Positions 33,019 through 41,319 of a stretch of 64,000 nt of DNA are shown piece by piece. How positions within the stretch are numbered: the stretch's first letter is position 1; every line of letters begins with the position of its first letter. Origin of the DNA: Vulcanimicrobiota bacterium (GTDB lineage: Bacteria > Vulcanimicrobiota > JAJTBE01). The DNA lies in assembly GCA_021107945.1 (NCBI GenBank), contig JAIORV010000157.1, positions 62,001-126,000 on the forward strand, read 5' to 3'. The notes beneath the pieces are model-generated. The model saw only the letters and a list, made by a program, of their open reading frames with translations. It searched no databases and was not told the origin of the DNA. The position numbers and the translations under genes are program-made.

Positions 33019-36000
33019 ATGATATGTCCCGATTGTGGTCAAAATAATAGCGACAGAGCGACTTTCTGCGTCATCTGCGGCGCTCAGCTTGCAGGCGGTG
33101 ACAGTGTTTTTGTCGCTCCGGGCAAAGAAAAGGAAGAGCCTCCGGGCATGGCCGCAAAAAGTCTTCGAGATGGTAGATACTCTATCCTGAAAGTGCTTGG
33201 CGAGGGAGGAATGGGAAGAGTATATCTCTCGAAAGACACAAAGATGGATTATCTTATCGTCATCAAGGAAATGCTTCCTTATTTTATGTCACCCGCCGAG
33301 AAAGAATACATCGAGAAAAGGTTCAAGGAAGAGGCAAAGCTATTATTCCGCCTGGATTTCCACGGTCTGCCGAAAGTTATAGATTTTTTCTCCGACAGGA
33401 GCAATCTGTATATTGTAATGCAATTTGTCGAGGGAGATAACCTGCAGGTAATTGCTGATAAACGCCCCGACAGCAGGATTTCAATTGACGAATGTCTTGT
33501 CTGGATGGATGAAATGTTGGATATCGTAGGCTATCTCCACAATCAGAATCCTCCTATCATCCACAGGGATATCAAACCTAAAAATATTATGCTCAATAAT
33601 CGCGGGGAGATCTACCTTGTTGACTTCGGGCTTGCAAGAACAATTGGAATGCATACAAAAACAGGTACATCAGTCGGAACATACGGATACTCCTCACCGG
33701 AGCATTACTCGGGTAAGTTTGAATTATCCTCCGACATTTTCAGTATCGGCGCAACATTCCACCACTTGCTGTCTGGAGACGACCCACAGGGCAGAGATAC
33801 GTTCGATTATCCTCCTCTGAAGAAATATATTAAAGATTTTCCGCAAAAACTGCAGGATATATTCGATAAAATGCTGGCAATGAGAAAAAGTCAGCGTTTC
33901 CAGAGAGTTGAATTTGTACGACAGGCGCTGGATATATTCATCAAAGAATACAGACTTCAACAGCAGGTGAAACCTACCGGGATTCCACAAAAGGCAATTG
34001 AGCAATTAAAACTTGTGTCCCAGAGTGTTGTTACTCCTGAGAATATTGTCATACCTGAAGTAAAGTCCCCGGAAGTTTCAAGAATTGTTCAAAAAGCCGA
34101 CAACAAACAATCTCCTCCTGAAATATCGCCGCCTGCTTCTCCACCATTGGAAATTGGAATGAAAAAGCAAGTTCCATCGGAAAAAGTGGAGAAAAAATTT
34201 GTTGTTAAGCAAGAAAAAGATTCCGTGAAACCCGATAAAAAACAGGCTGACAAAAAACCTTCACATGCCGCCATGCAGGAAAAGCTCACAAAGCTTACCC
34301 ACCCGATTAAACATAAAACATCGGAAGAACTGATCGGAAAAAGTGAAGAAAAGCAAAAAGTTCCCCCATCTCTAGGTAAATCCGAAACTTATGTAAAACT
34401 CGAAATTCCCTCAAAAGCTCGGGAAGAGAAGCCGTCAAAGAAACCTGAAGAAAAGCCGGGCAGGAAACCCGAAGATTTCAAGGTAAAACCCACAACAATA
34501 AGACCCTCAGGGATTACCGTGCAGGAAACCGATGACGACAGTCCCCTGGTAATTACTATTGAAGATGAAAGCAAGAAAGAAAGAATAAATAACAGGGAAA
34601 CCGAGAAAGAGATTGACAAGTTTTCACTGGGGTTCTTAGATAAAGAGGATGGCGATACTCCGCCTGTGCCGATACCGGAGGAGCAGGCTGAACAGGTGAT
34701 GAGCTTCTTAAAGGATATAGAAAACGGGATCACGCAGGATAAGAAAGACGCAGTACCGCCTGAGCAGACTAAAGTATTTAAAATTGAAAAATCCCCGGAA
34801 TCAAAGATTCAGGAACCACGGGAGAAAAAGCTGCCGGAATTAAAAATTCATGAGCCGGAAAAGGATAAATTACCGGAACAGATTTTGGAAAAAGCTGAAG
34901 AAAAATCAGACAAAGAGACGATCAAATCCATACCAGGTAAAAAAGATAAAAAGCCCATCCCTGCAGCTATTAAGCCGGCAGTGAAGAAATCGTCGAAACC
35001 GGAAGAAAAGAAACCGCCGGTCAAAAAGCCTGTGGAGCAAAAAGCAGTTGTGAAACCGGTAGTGAAGAAACCATTGGAACCGGAAGAAAAAAAGCTGCCG
35101 GTCAAAAAGCCTGTGGAGCAAAAAGAGAAGAATAAAGTTGAGTCTCCCCGGAAAAAGTCTGCCCCGATAAAGCAGAAGGCAGTCAAACCTCCCGTGATAA
35201 AACCGGAAGTAAGCAAGCTTCCTGTAGTGGAGCCGAAAGTAATAAAGCCGCCGGTCAAAAAGCCTGTGGAGAAAAAGGAGAAGAAAAAAGTTGAGCCTCC
35301 CCGGGTAAAATCAGATGCCCGAAAAAAGCCTGCCCCGATAAAGCGAGAGGCTGCCAAACCTGTTACAAAAGTTTCTAAAAAATTCCCTGTAATACCTGTT
35401 GTAATAATAGCGATAATAGCTTTGCTGGGAATACTTGCGGTAGTATTCGGGGGTAAGTTTCTCCGCAGGAAAGCAAGACCTGTTTCATCTCCATTGCCCA
35501 CGAAAGTGAGACCGACTCCCAAAAAGACGGTGAAGCCCACGAAAAAGCCAGTAATAACGCCTACGAAGCCTGTTAAACCGCCGGAGGCAAAGCCGGTCAA
35601 ATTGATAGTCCCCCCTGAATCGGGAGCGGATCAAATTTCAGTAAAAAAGAACGGTGTGGATGTTGCAGTTCTGTCGGGAGAGGAAACAAAGGAGATAAAG
35701 CCCGGCACATACGATATTTATTTTGTCAAGGAGGGGTACGAGCAGATTGAGAAAAAGGATGTTTCAGTCAAATCACCGGACGATTTCAAGTCTGTTGTCG
35801 TTGGGTTGAAATGGGTAGAGACTCCACCCGAGACGCCTACTATGACTCCTCCTGAAAAAACCGCCCTGGAGGTTGCCATACCCGCCAAATCGGGAATCAA
35901 GAAAATAGAGTTCTTCAAGGCCGGCGAAAAGAAGGCTTCTGCAACATTGGTCGGTGAAAATTCCGGAAGTATTGAGCCCGGCACATATATGATCAAATTT

Positions 36001-36462
36001 TACAAAACCGGTTTTGTCCCGTTGAAAGAGTTTAATGTCAAGATCGAAGATTCAGGCGGTCTGGAAAAAATCGCCGGCGACCTGTCTTCAAAATGGAAGC
36101 CCAGGACAATTTCAATAAGCACCAATATAAAGGCAAAGGTCTATTTGAAGAATGAAGACACGAAAGCGATGATTATTAACGGTGATGAGACATCAAAGAA
36201 CGGAGATCTTTATACAATATCGAAAAATGAAATTGCCGACGGTTCGTATTCTGTGACCGTAAAACCTGTCGCGTCGGGATGGAGAGACAAGAAATGCAAT
36301 GTCAGTATTGGTGAATCCATGGACAGGAAAAATATCAAGTTCACACTTGAAAAAATACCGGTAAGTCGGCCCGCATACACCCCGACAAGATATACTCCCC
36401 CGCCAAGGCGCCCGGTAACACGTCCCCCGGTAAAGCCTTATAATCCTGTGGATGGGCACTAG
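33019..36462 (+). CDS. Zinc-ribbon Ser/Thr protein kinase with a long low-complexity linker and PEGA-like domains
   Basis: 1147 residues. Zinc ribbon C3, C6, C17, C20; Hanks kinase ~54-320 with GEGGMGRVY, invariant K83, HRDIKPKNIM (the usual Glu of 'KPEN' is Lys, but HRD and Asn remain), DFGLART and a full activation loop (GTYGYSSPE). From ~330 to 785 comes a Lys/Pro/Glu/Val repeat linker ('KKPVEQKAVVKPVVKKPLEPEEKK...'), whose DNA repeats the phrase CCGGTCAAAAAGCCTGTGGA at 35017, 35098 and 35252. One membrane segment ~788-811 (FPVIPVVIIAIIALLGILAVV) separates it from three outside PEGA-like domains (about 855-920, 940-1015, 1025-1110). Likely a surface-sensing kinase. Confidence 0.9.
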   Translation: MICPDCGQNNSDRATFCVICGAQLAGGDSVFVAPGKEKEEPPGMAAKSLRDGRYSILKVLGEGGMGRVYLSKDTKMDYLIVIKEMLPYFMSPAEKEYIEKRFKEEAKLLFRLDFHGLPKVIDFFSDRSNLYIVMQFVEGDNLQVIADKRPDSRISIDECLVWMDEMLDIVGYLHNQNPPIIHRDIKPKNIMLNNRGEIYLVDFGLARTIGMHTKTGTSVGTYGYSSPEHYSGKFELSSDIFSIGATFHHLLSGDDPQGRDTFDYPPLKKYIKDFPQKLQDIFDKMLAMRKSQRFQRVEFVRQALDIFIKEYRLQQQVKPTGIPQKAIEQLKLVSQSVVTPENIVIPEVKSPEVSRIVQKADNKQSPPEISPPASPPLEIGMKKQVPSEKVEKKFVVKQEKDSVKPDKKQADKKPSHAAMQEKLTKLTHPIKHKTSEELIGKSEEKQKVPPSLGKSETYVKLEIPSKAREEKPSKKPEEKPGRKPEDFKVKPTTIRPSGITVQETDDDSPLVITIEDESKKERINNRETEKEIDKFSLGFLDKEDGDTPPVPIPEEQAEQVMSFLKDIENGITQDKKDAVPPEQTKVFKIEKSPESKIQEPREKKLPELKIHEPEKDKLPEQILEKAEEKSDKETIKSIPGKKDKKPIPAAIKPAVKKSSKPEEKKPPVKKPVEQKAVVKPVVKKPLEPEEKKLPVKKPVEQKEKNKVESPRKKSAPIKQKAVKPPVIKPEVSKLPVVEPKVIKPPVKKPVEKKEKKKVEPPRVKSDARKKPAPIKREAAKPVTKVSKKFPVIPVVIIAIIALLGILAVVFGGKFLRRKARPVSSPLPTKVRPTPKKTVKPTKKPVITPTKPVKPPEAKPVKLIVPPESGADQISVKKNGVDVAVLSGEETKEIKPGTYDIYFVKEGYEQIEKKDVSVKSPDDFKSVVVGLKWVETPPETPTMTPPEKTALEVAIPAKSGIKKIEFFKAGEKKASATLVGENSGSIEPGTYMIKFYKTGFVPLKEFNVKIEDSGGLEKIAGDLSSKWKPRTISISTNIKAKVYLKNEDTKAMIINGDETSKNGDLYTISKNEIADGSYSVTVKPVASGWRDKKCNVSIGESMDRKNIKFTLEKIPVSRPAYTPTRYTPPPRRPVTRPPVKPYNPVDGH

Positions 36463-36779
36463 ACCGGTTATAAAAATTCAGTTTTTTCCAGGAAATATTG
36501 TATCTTTTGGCTCCCCCCTTCATCCCCCCTCGAAGAGGGGGGAAATCACATCCTCCACTACAGGGAATTTTGGTTGTTCAGAAAATTATCTATATGAGGA
36601 TTCTGACAAATGAGGACTTTAAAGAATGAGGGTATTGACGAATGGGTGTTTTAGGGGAAACGCAAATACCGGTTTATACAGGGAATTCACTTTCATCCCA
36701 TGGCAACAACTCCCAGTCAGATGATGGTAACTCCCTCTCCGCTTGCGGGGAGGGTTGGGGAGGGGTCAATCAGGGAACA
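36463..36779. other. Repeat-filled gap before the Hint-DUF559 gene
   Basis: Holds the first direct repeat (36505-36556) and a second GC-rich repeat piece (36731-36768, CTCCCTCTCCGCTTGCGGGG...GGGG). The open frame into this region from the gene is probably repeat-derived, not coding. Confidence 0.6.
36505..36556. repeat. 52-bp direct repeat, left copy
   Basis: Reads TTTTGGCTCCCCCCTTCATC... ending ACATCCTCC, with an internal CCCCCCTC-GAA-GAGGGGGG hairpin. Nearly identical to 37567-37618. Confidence 0.8.
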
Positions 36780-37562
36780 ATGAAGGGGCAATTTGGGGTC
36801 AGGAAAATTCCTATTCAATTTCTCAGAAAAGGACATCTCATATTTGACAGAAGAAAAAAATTACACAAAGTCAACAAGATAGTCCAAAGACATTATAAAG
36901 GTCAAATAATCATTATAAATCTTGAAAAATCTTACAACTCTATCATTACTACTCCCACTCACTTGATATTATCAAGAAGAATTAAGCCTTTAAAAGTCAG
37001 GTTTAATTCTGACAAAAGACTAAGAGAAAAAACAAGAAAAAGGGCAAAAGAACTACGAAAAAATCTGACTCACACCGAAAGGCTTCTATGGAATGCGCTT
37101 CGCAACAGAAATCTTGGGGTTAAATTCAGACGTCAACATCCGGTAGGTCCTTATATCGCTGATTTCTATTCTCCTGAAATCGCCCTTGTTATAGAAATTG
37201 ACGGTGATTCACATTCTATTCCTGGAAGAAGAGATAAAGATATAATAAAAGATAAATTTTTAAAAGATCTCGACATTGATGTAATAAGGATTTTTGATTC
37301 CGAAATAATAGATAATCTTGATGGCGTAATCTGGAGGATAGATTCGATTATAAAAAAAAGGGGGGAGAGAGTTAAAAGACTCATCAGATGGTGTGGCGCC
37401 AGAAAGCTCAGAACAGGAGACCGGATTATCTCCGGTGAAAAACTCGAAAGTGTAAGAATATCCGGAATAGAAAACATGTTTGCGGACGAAGAAGTCTATG
37501 ATATAGATGTTATTTCTTCTGATTCAATTATCACAGAAGCATGTGTGATTCATGCATTATAG
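36780..37562 (+). CDS. Free-standing Hint (intein-like) domain interrupted by a DUF559 nuclease
   Basis: The first ~70 residues (IPIQFLRKGHLIFDRRKKLHKVNKIVQRHYKGQIIIINLEKSYNSIITTPTHLILSRR) match the N-terminal Hint half of inteins, with block-B TPTHL. Then ~110 residues of DUF559 (KRAKELRKNLTHTERLLWNALRNRNLGVKFRRQHPVGPYIADFYSPEIALVIEIDGDSH), a Vsr/EDxHD-type endonuclease. The Hint C-half (WCGARKLRTGDRII...VYDIDVISSDSIITEACVIHAL) ends as block F/G, but the usual terminal Asn is Ala. No N-terminal Cys/Ser block A and no exteins are seen, so it cannot splice as drawn. ATG 36780 is chosen; the frame to 36642 runs through repeats. Flanking 52-bp direct repeats suggest a mobile cassette. Confidence 0.72.
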   Translation: MKGQFGVRKIPIQFLRKGHLIFDRRKKLHKVNKIVQRHYKGQIIIINLEKSYNSIITTPTHLILSRRIKPLKVRFNSDKRLREKTRKRAKELRKNLTHTERLLWNALRNRNLGVKFRRQHPVGPYIADFYSPEIALVIEIDGDSHSIPGRRDKDIIKDKFLKDLDIDVIRIFDSEIIDNLDGVIWRIDSIIKKRGERVKRLIRWCGARKLRTGDRIISGEKLESVRISGIENMFADEEVYDIDVISSDSIITEACVIHAL

Positions 37563-37566
37563 ATTT

Positions 37567-37618
37567 TTTTGGCTCCCCCCTTCATCCCCCCTCGAAAAGG
37601 GGGAAAATTACATCCTCC
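37567..37618. repeat. 52-bp direct repeat, right copy
   Basis: TTTTGGCTCCCCCCTTCATC... continues into CGCTTGCGTGGGAGATTAAG, matching in style the split piece at 36731-36768. Together they bracket the Hint-DUF559 gene. Confidence 0.8.
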
Positions 37619-37675
37619 TCGCTTGCGTGGGAGATTAAGAGGGGGTAAATTTCGACAGAACCTGATAGAAATAGC

Positions 37676-38689
37676 TTATATAATCCCCATCCTGATCACC
37701 TCTTCCAAAATCTGCACAGCGTTTAACGCCGCTCCCTTTCTGAGGTTGTCCGAAACGACAAACATTTCTATACCCCTGTCTGTGGAAATGTCTTCCCTGA
37801 TCCTTCCCACATAGACAGCATCCTTATGGGCGGACATTGCCGGGTATGGATATATGTTATTAAACGGATCATCACAGACCGTAACTCCCGGGGCGTCTTT
37901 CAGAATTTCTCTCACCCTGTCCGCCGTAATCTTCTTTTTCGTTTCAATATTGACAGACTCGGCGTGCCCGATTAGAACCGGAACTCTGACCGTTGTTGCG
38001 GTTATTCGCAATGAATCGTCGCCCATAATTTTGCGGGTTTCATATACCATCTTCAGCTCTTCCGTGCTATATCCGTTTTCCGTGAAACTTCCGATGTGAG
38101 GAAGCAGGTTGAAGCCTATTTGGTGGGGATAAACCTCGGCGTTTGTATCTTTACCGTCCAGGACTTCCCTCGTCTGTTTATTTACTTCCCGGACGGCCGC
38201 TTTCCCCGTGCCTGAGACCGCCTGATATGTGGCTACAACCACGCGTTCTATCCCAGCTTCATCATAAACGGGTTTTAGCGCCACAACCATCTGTATCGTG
38301 GAGCAGTTCGGGTTTGCAATTATTCCTTTGTGCAGTTTGATGTCCTCTGGATTCACCTCGGGAACCACAAGAGGCACATCGGGATCCATGCGGAATGTTT
38401 TCGAATTATCGACAACGATCGCGCCGGCCTCAACAAATTTATACGCATATTTTTCACTGGCGATATCACCGCCGGCAAAGAGAGCGAGCTCCACACCGGC
38501 AAAATCGGATTTCTCTATATCCTCAACAACGATTTTTTTATCTCTCACGGGGATCTTTCTTCCCGCTGACCGCGATGTGGCGAAAAGCCTGAGGTTGTTG
38601 ACGGGGAAATCTCTTTGCAGAAGCACCTTTAACATTTCTCCGCCGACAAGTCCCGTAGCCCCGACAATTGCAGTGTTATATTTTTTCAT
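37676..38689 (-). CDS. asd: Aspartate-semialdehyde dehydrogenase
   Basis: Makes aspartate semialdehyde for lysine/diaminopimelate, methionine and threonine. NADP-binding YNTAIVGATGLVGGEML; active-site cysteine in IANPNCSTIQMV; QAVSGTGKAA; EVYPHQIGFNLLPHIGSF; the substrate histidine in VLIGHAESVNIE. C-terminal DNLRKGAALNAVQILEE is typical. About 337 residues. The ATG at 38689 has GGAGG upstream; the longer frame to 38719 lacks a site. No lysC or dap genes adjoin. Just upstream (38720-38940) lies a tract of short repeats. Confidence 0.97.
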   Translation of the reverse strand: MKKYNTAIVGATGLVGGEMLKVLLQRDFPVNNLRLFATSRSAGRKIPVRDKKIVVEDIEKSDFAGVELALFAGGDIASEKYAYKFVEAGAIVVDNSKTFRMDPDVPLVVPEVNPEDIKLHKGIIANPNCSTIQMVVALKPVYDEAGIERVVVATYQAVSGTGKAAVREVNKQTREVLDGKDTNAEVYPHQIGFNLLPHIGSFTENGYSTEELKMVYETRKIMGDDSLRITATTVRVPVLIGHAESVNIETKKKITADRVREILKDAPGVTVCDDPFNNIYPYPAMSAHKDAVYVGRIREDISTDRGIEMFVVSDNLRKGAALNAVQILEEVIRMGII

Positions 38690-38742
38690 AATTAATCCTC
38701 CAGGTAGCGGTTTGTTCATCGAATAGTTCGCATAGTTCGCGC

Positions 38743-38935
38743 ATGGTTCGTGTAGTTGTTCGTAAAGTCTGTAAAGTTCGCAGAGTCTGTCGGCATGGGG
38801 TTGGCTCTGCCTGCCCTGAATTTATATCGGGGAATTCGTATCAGTGTTCGCATAGTTCGCAGGGGATAAACGGAGAAAAACCATTGATACCTCCGTGTTC
38901 TCCGTGTCTCCGTGGTGAAAAGCCTCCGTCACCCG
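38743..38935. repeat. Tracts of 9-bp-period repeats
   Basis: Around 38758-38806 runs a degenerate repeat of GTTCGCA/AGTCTGTA units (AAGTCTGTA-AAGTTCGCA-GAGTCTGTC), and 38896-38930 has the CTCCGTGTTCTCCGTGTCTC unit found elsewhere. No gene supported. Confidence 0.6.
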
Positions 38936-38940
38936 TTCGC

Positions 38941-40569
38941 CTATTTCAATGAAAAGAAGCTCTTTATCTTTGAGAGTATCTGCTTGCTAAGTGATTCCAC
39001 CTGTTTCTGTGCATTTTCCATTGCTTCCTTCCTGGAAGAAGCGTGTTTTGCCAACTCCAACTGCTCGATGGAATGCCTCTGGCGATACGCAATTTTATCA
39101 CTTATCTTTTCTGCAAGTTCGGGATATTTGCTGAGGATTATCTTGAAGTCGTCTTTGTTTAACATTAAAAGCTGAACAGGAGTAATTGCTTTAATCGATG
39201 CAGATCTGGGTTCGCCGGTGAGAACTGATATTTCACCAAAGAAGTTACCGCTTGAAAGGTCTTTTGAAAGGAAAAGATGACCTTCCTCATTTTTCGCCAT
39301 AACCTTGACATCGCCCGATTGTAGAATATAAAATGTGTCTCCCGTATTTCCCTGGCGAATAATCAATTCTCCATCGCTGTAAAGCTGAATTTTCAGTCTC
39401 TCGACAATATCCCATAACGCTTCCTCACCCAGTTCCTGCAGGAAGTCAATCGTGCGAAGAATATTGAACATCTCCTGCTTCGCGAGTCTTGGCTTCGATT
39501 CTTTCATATAAACATCCCTGATGGGAAACGGTATCTCTACATCATTTCTCTGGAAAACATACCATATTTTCTCCATCACCTCTGCCCGAATCCTGGGAAC
39601 CAGGGAATATTCCCTGACGTAAAATCTCATTCTATAGTCAACGGAAAAATCGTTGTATTTTTCCAGGAATACCTGGGGAATAATCTCCTTTATAACTCCA
39701 TCGCTCATAAGCGCGGATTCAATAAGAAACCTCTTTATGTTTTCCGGGGGATATTTATAGCGAACCCCCACTTTGACATAAACGCCATGAACCGTGGTTG
39801 GTGCTGAAAAGTTGAAAAAATCAACTTTAGAAAGCTCAGAATTGGGAATCGTGACATAGTCTTCCTCTCTTGATTTTATAGTGATCGCTCTCCACTCAAT
39901 CCTTATAACCGAGCCCTCAATATTACCCACTTTAATCCAGTGCCCTATATCAAAAGGTTTCGATATATTCAGTGTAAGTCCGGCAAAAAGATTACCCAGA
40001 GTATCCTGAAGTGCAAGACCGATGACCGCCGTGATGATAGCCGAACCTGTTAAAAAAGGCTGACGTATATTGACTCCGAGAATAACGCTTAAAATGAAAA
40101 GCACAATCCCTAAAAAATAAACTGTCCTGGTTATATTGCTGACAATCTGGGGAACCTTGAAACCTCTAACCCGGGGGTAGTAGATGTTCAGGAGTACAAA
40201 TATAATTACATCAAAAATAAGCATAAAAGAAAAGAATATAACAAAACACCATACCGCCTTAACAAGATGTGGTCTGAATTGCTCGGATTGTGAAGGAGGG
40301 GCATCCAGCAGGAACCACCACAGAGTGAAAGATGTGATGAATCCCCAGATAAGGAGTTTGATTTTTCTTCCTATATGTTGCGCTTCGGGTGAAGACCAAC
40401 TCAGGATTTTATAAACGAGAAGAAGTATTATATAAAGTCCCAGAAATACAAAAATTGCCGAGAAATGGTCAAGCACCCCACCGTTTGGACTTTTCATCAT
40501 CTCGGTAATTTGGGAGGGAAATATGCTGTTTTTAAGTAATAATTGATTCTCCCACATGATAAAACCCAT
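38941..40569 (-). CDS. MscS-family channel with cyclic-nucleotide-binding domain
   Basis: N-terminal membrane segments (several, about 40-180), then the MscS core: TM3-like VILGVNIRQPFLTGSAIITAVIGLALQDTLGNLFAGLTLNISKPFDIGHWIKV followed by beta domain (VIRIEWRAITIKSREEDYVTIPNS). C-terminal cNMP-binding domain (about 390-490: YSDGELIIRQGNTGDTFYILQSGDVKVMAKNEEG...FFGEISVLTGEPRSASIKAI) and a helical tail. This matches the bCNG class, opened or modulated by cyclic nucleotide or membrane tension. 542 residues. Two starts (40569, 40557) are possible. Confidence 0.93.
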   Translation of the reverse strand: MGFIMWENQLLLKNSIFPSQITEMMKSPNGGVLDHFSAIFVFLGLYIILLLVYKILSWSSPEAQHIGRKIKLLIWGFITSFTLWWFLLDAPPSQSEQFRPHLVKAVWCFVIFFSFMLIFDVIIFVLLNIYYPRVRGFKVPQIVSNITRTVYFLGIVLFILSVILGVNIRQPFLTGSAIITAVIGLALQDTLGNLFAGLTLNISKPFDIGHWIKVGNIEGSVIRIEWRAITIKSREEDYVTIPNSELSKVDFFNFSAPTTVHGVYVKVGVRYKYPPENIKRFLIESALMSDGVIKEIIPQVFLEKYNDFSVDYRMRFYVREYSLVPRIRAEVMEKIWYVFQRNDVEIPFPIRDVYMKESKPRLAKQEMFNILRTIDFLQELGEEALWDIVERLKIQLYSDGELIIRQGNTGDTFYILQSGDVKVMAKNEEGHLFLSKDLSSGNFFGEISVLTGEPRSASIKAITPVQLLMLNKDDFKIILSKYPELAEKISDKIAYRQRHSIEQLELAKHASSRKEAMENAQKQVESLSKQILSKIKSFFSLK

Positions 40570-40737
40570 CCTCTGTGATCTCTGCAGCGAATAGTTGCCG
40601 GTGAATAATAATCTTTCGACAACTGATCCGGTTTTACCTACCTCTTCTTTTTATAACTGTTCAACAAGGATAATCATCATGAAACTCTGCGCCTTCCGTG
40701 GTGAATAATTACTTTTTTTCAAATGGGAATATTATTT

Positions 40738-41166
40738 CTAAACAATTTCCATAAGTTGAATCTGAAATGTCAAATCCTTTCCGGCCATCGGGTGATTGGC
40801 ATCAAGAAGGATGTTGCCGTCGCTGGATTCCAGGACTGTTGCAACAATTACTTTTCCATTGGCCATTTCCAGATCGAGTTTCTCTCCCGGTTTTGGCTCC
40901 ATCCCTTCAGGAAAGTGGTCTTTTTTAAAATTAAATTTCAAATTGCTTAAATAAGGACCATACGCCTTATCTAAAGGAATCACGACCTTTTTTGATTTTC
41001 CCTCTGCCATGCCTGGAATAGCTTCCTCAAACCCGGGAATAACCTCTCCCTTGCCCAAGGTAAATTGAAGCGGATCACGGCCTTTTGAAGAATCAAAAAC
41101 GGAGCCGTCATTAAGAGTCCCTGTATAATGGACTTTTACCCTGTCGCCATTTTTTGCAACGGTCAT
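40738..41166 (-). CDS. FKBP-type (SlyD-like) peptidyl-prolyl isomerase
   Basis: Cis-trans prolyl isomerase and chaperone. N-terminal VKVHYTGTLNDGSVFDSSKGRDPLQFTLGKGEVIPGFEEAIPGMAEGKSKKVVIPLDKAYGPY is the FKBP active region; then a short insert-in-flap segment and the closing ANHPMAGKDLTFQIQL. No His-rich metal tail, so it resembles the short FkpB/SlyD form. 142 residues. The ATG at 41166 has AAGGAGG eight bases upstream; the frame to 41247 starts in front of that site and is not used. It lies between the rpoC terminator and the MscS gene. Confidence 0.94.
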   Translation of the reverse strand: MTVAKNGDRVKVHYTGTLNDGSVFDSSKGRDPLQFTLGKGEVIPGFEEAIPGMAEGKSKKVVIPLDKAYGPYLSNLKFNFKKDHFPEGMEPKPGEKLDLEMANGKVIVATVLESSDGNILLDANHPMAGKDLTFQIQLMEIV

Positions 41167-41254
41167 TTCCCCAACCTCCTTTTTATTGTAAATCACAAAT
41201 CTTGCGAAAATGAAAGCTATATATCGCCAGCTTCCCAAATCACTCAAATAACAA

Positions 41255-41276
41255 GGGGAGGCTTTAAATCCTCCCC
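41255..41276 (-). terminator. Hairpin after rpoC
   Basis: GGGGAGG (41255-41261) and CCTCCCC (41270-41276) form a stem just past rpoC; the following run in the minus strand has only short Ts, so termination strength is uncertain. Confidence 0.55.
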
Positions 41277-41319
41277 AAATATTAACTTGATGTTAGTTTT
41301 ATTATTACTGGATGAAAAA

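Noticed and set aside
34848..35600. A 250-codon frame opposite the kinase linker
   Set aside because: Arises from the low-complexity Lys/Pro repeat; its translation is Phe/Gly/Thr repeat with no family.
36642..36779. Extra 46 codons in front of the Hint-DUF559 gene
   Set aside because: They include the repeat CTCCCTCTCCGCTTGCGGGG and are low complexity; the Hint part begins later.
36642..37562. Active splicing intein
   Set aside because: No first-residue nucleophile, no exteins, and Ala in place of the terminal Asn, so splicing is unlikely.
38743..38935. CRISPR array
   Set aside because: The units are only ~9 bases, degenerate and without spacers, and no cas gene is in the window.
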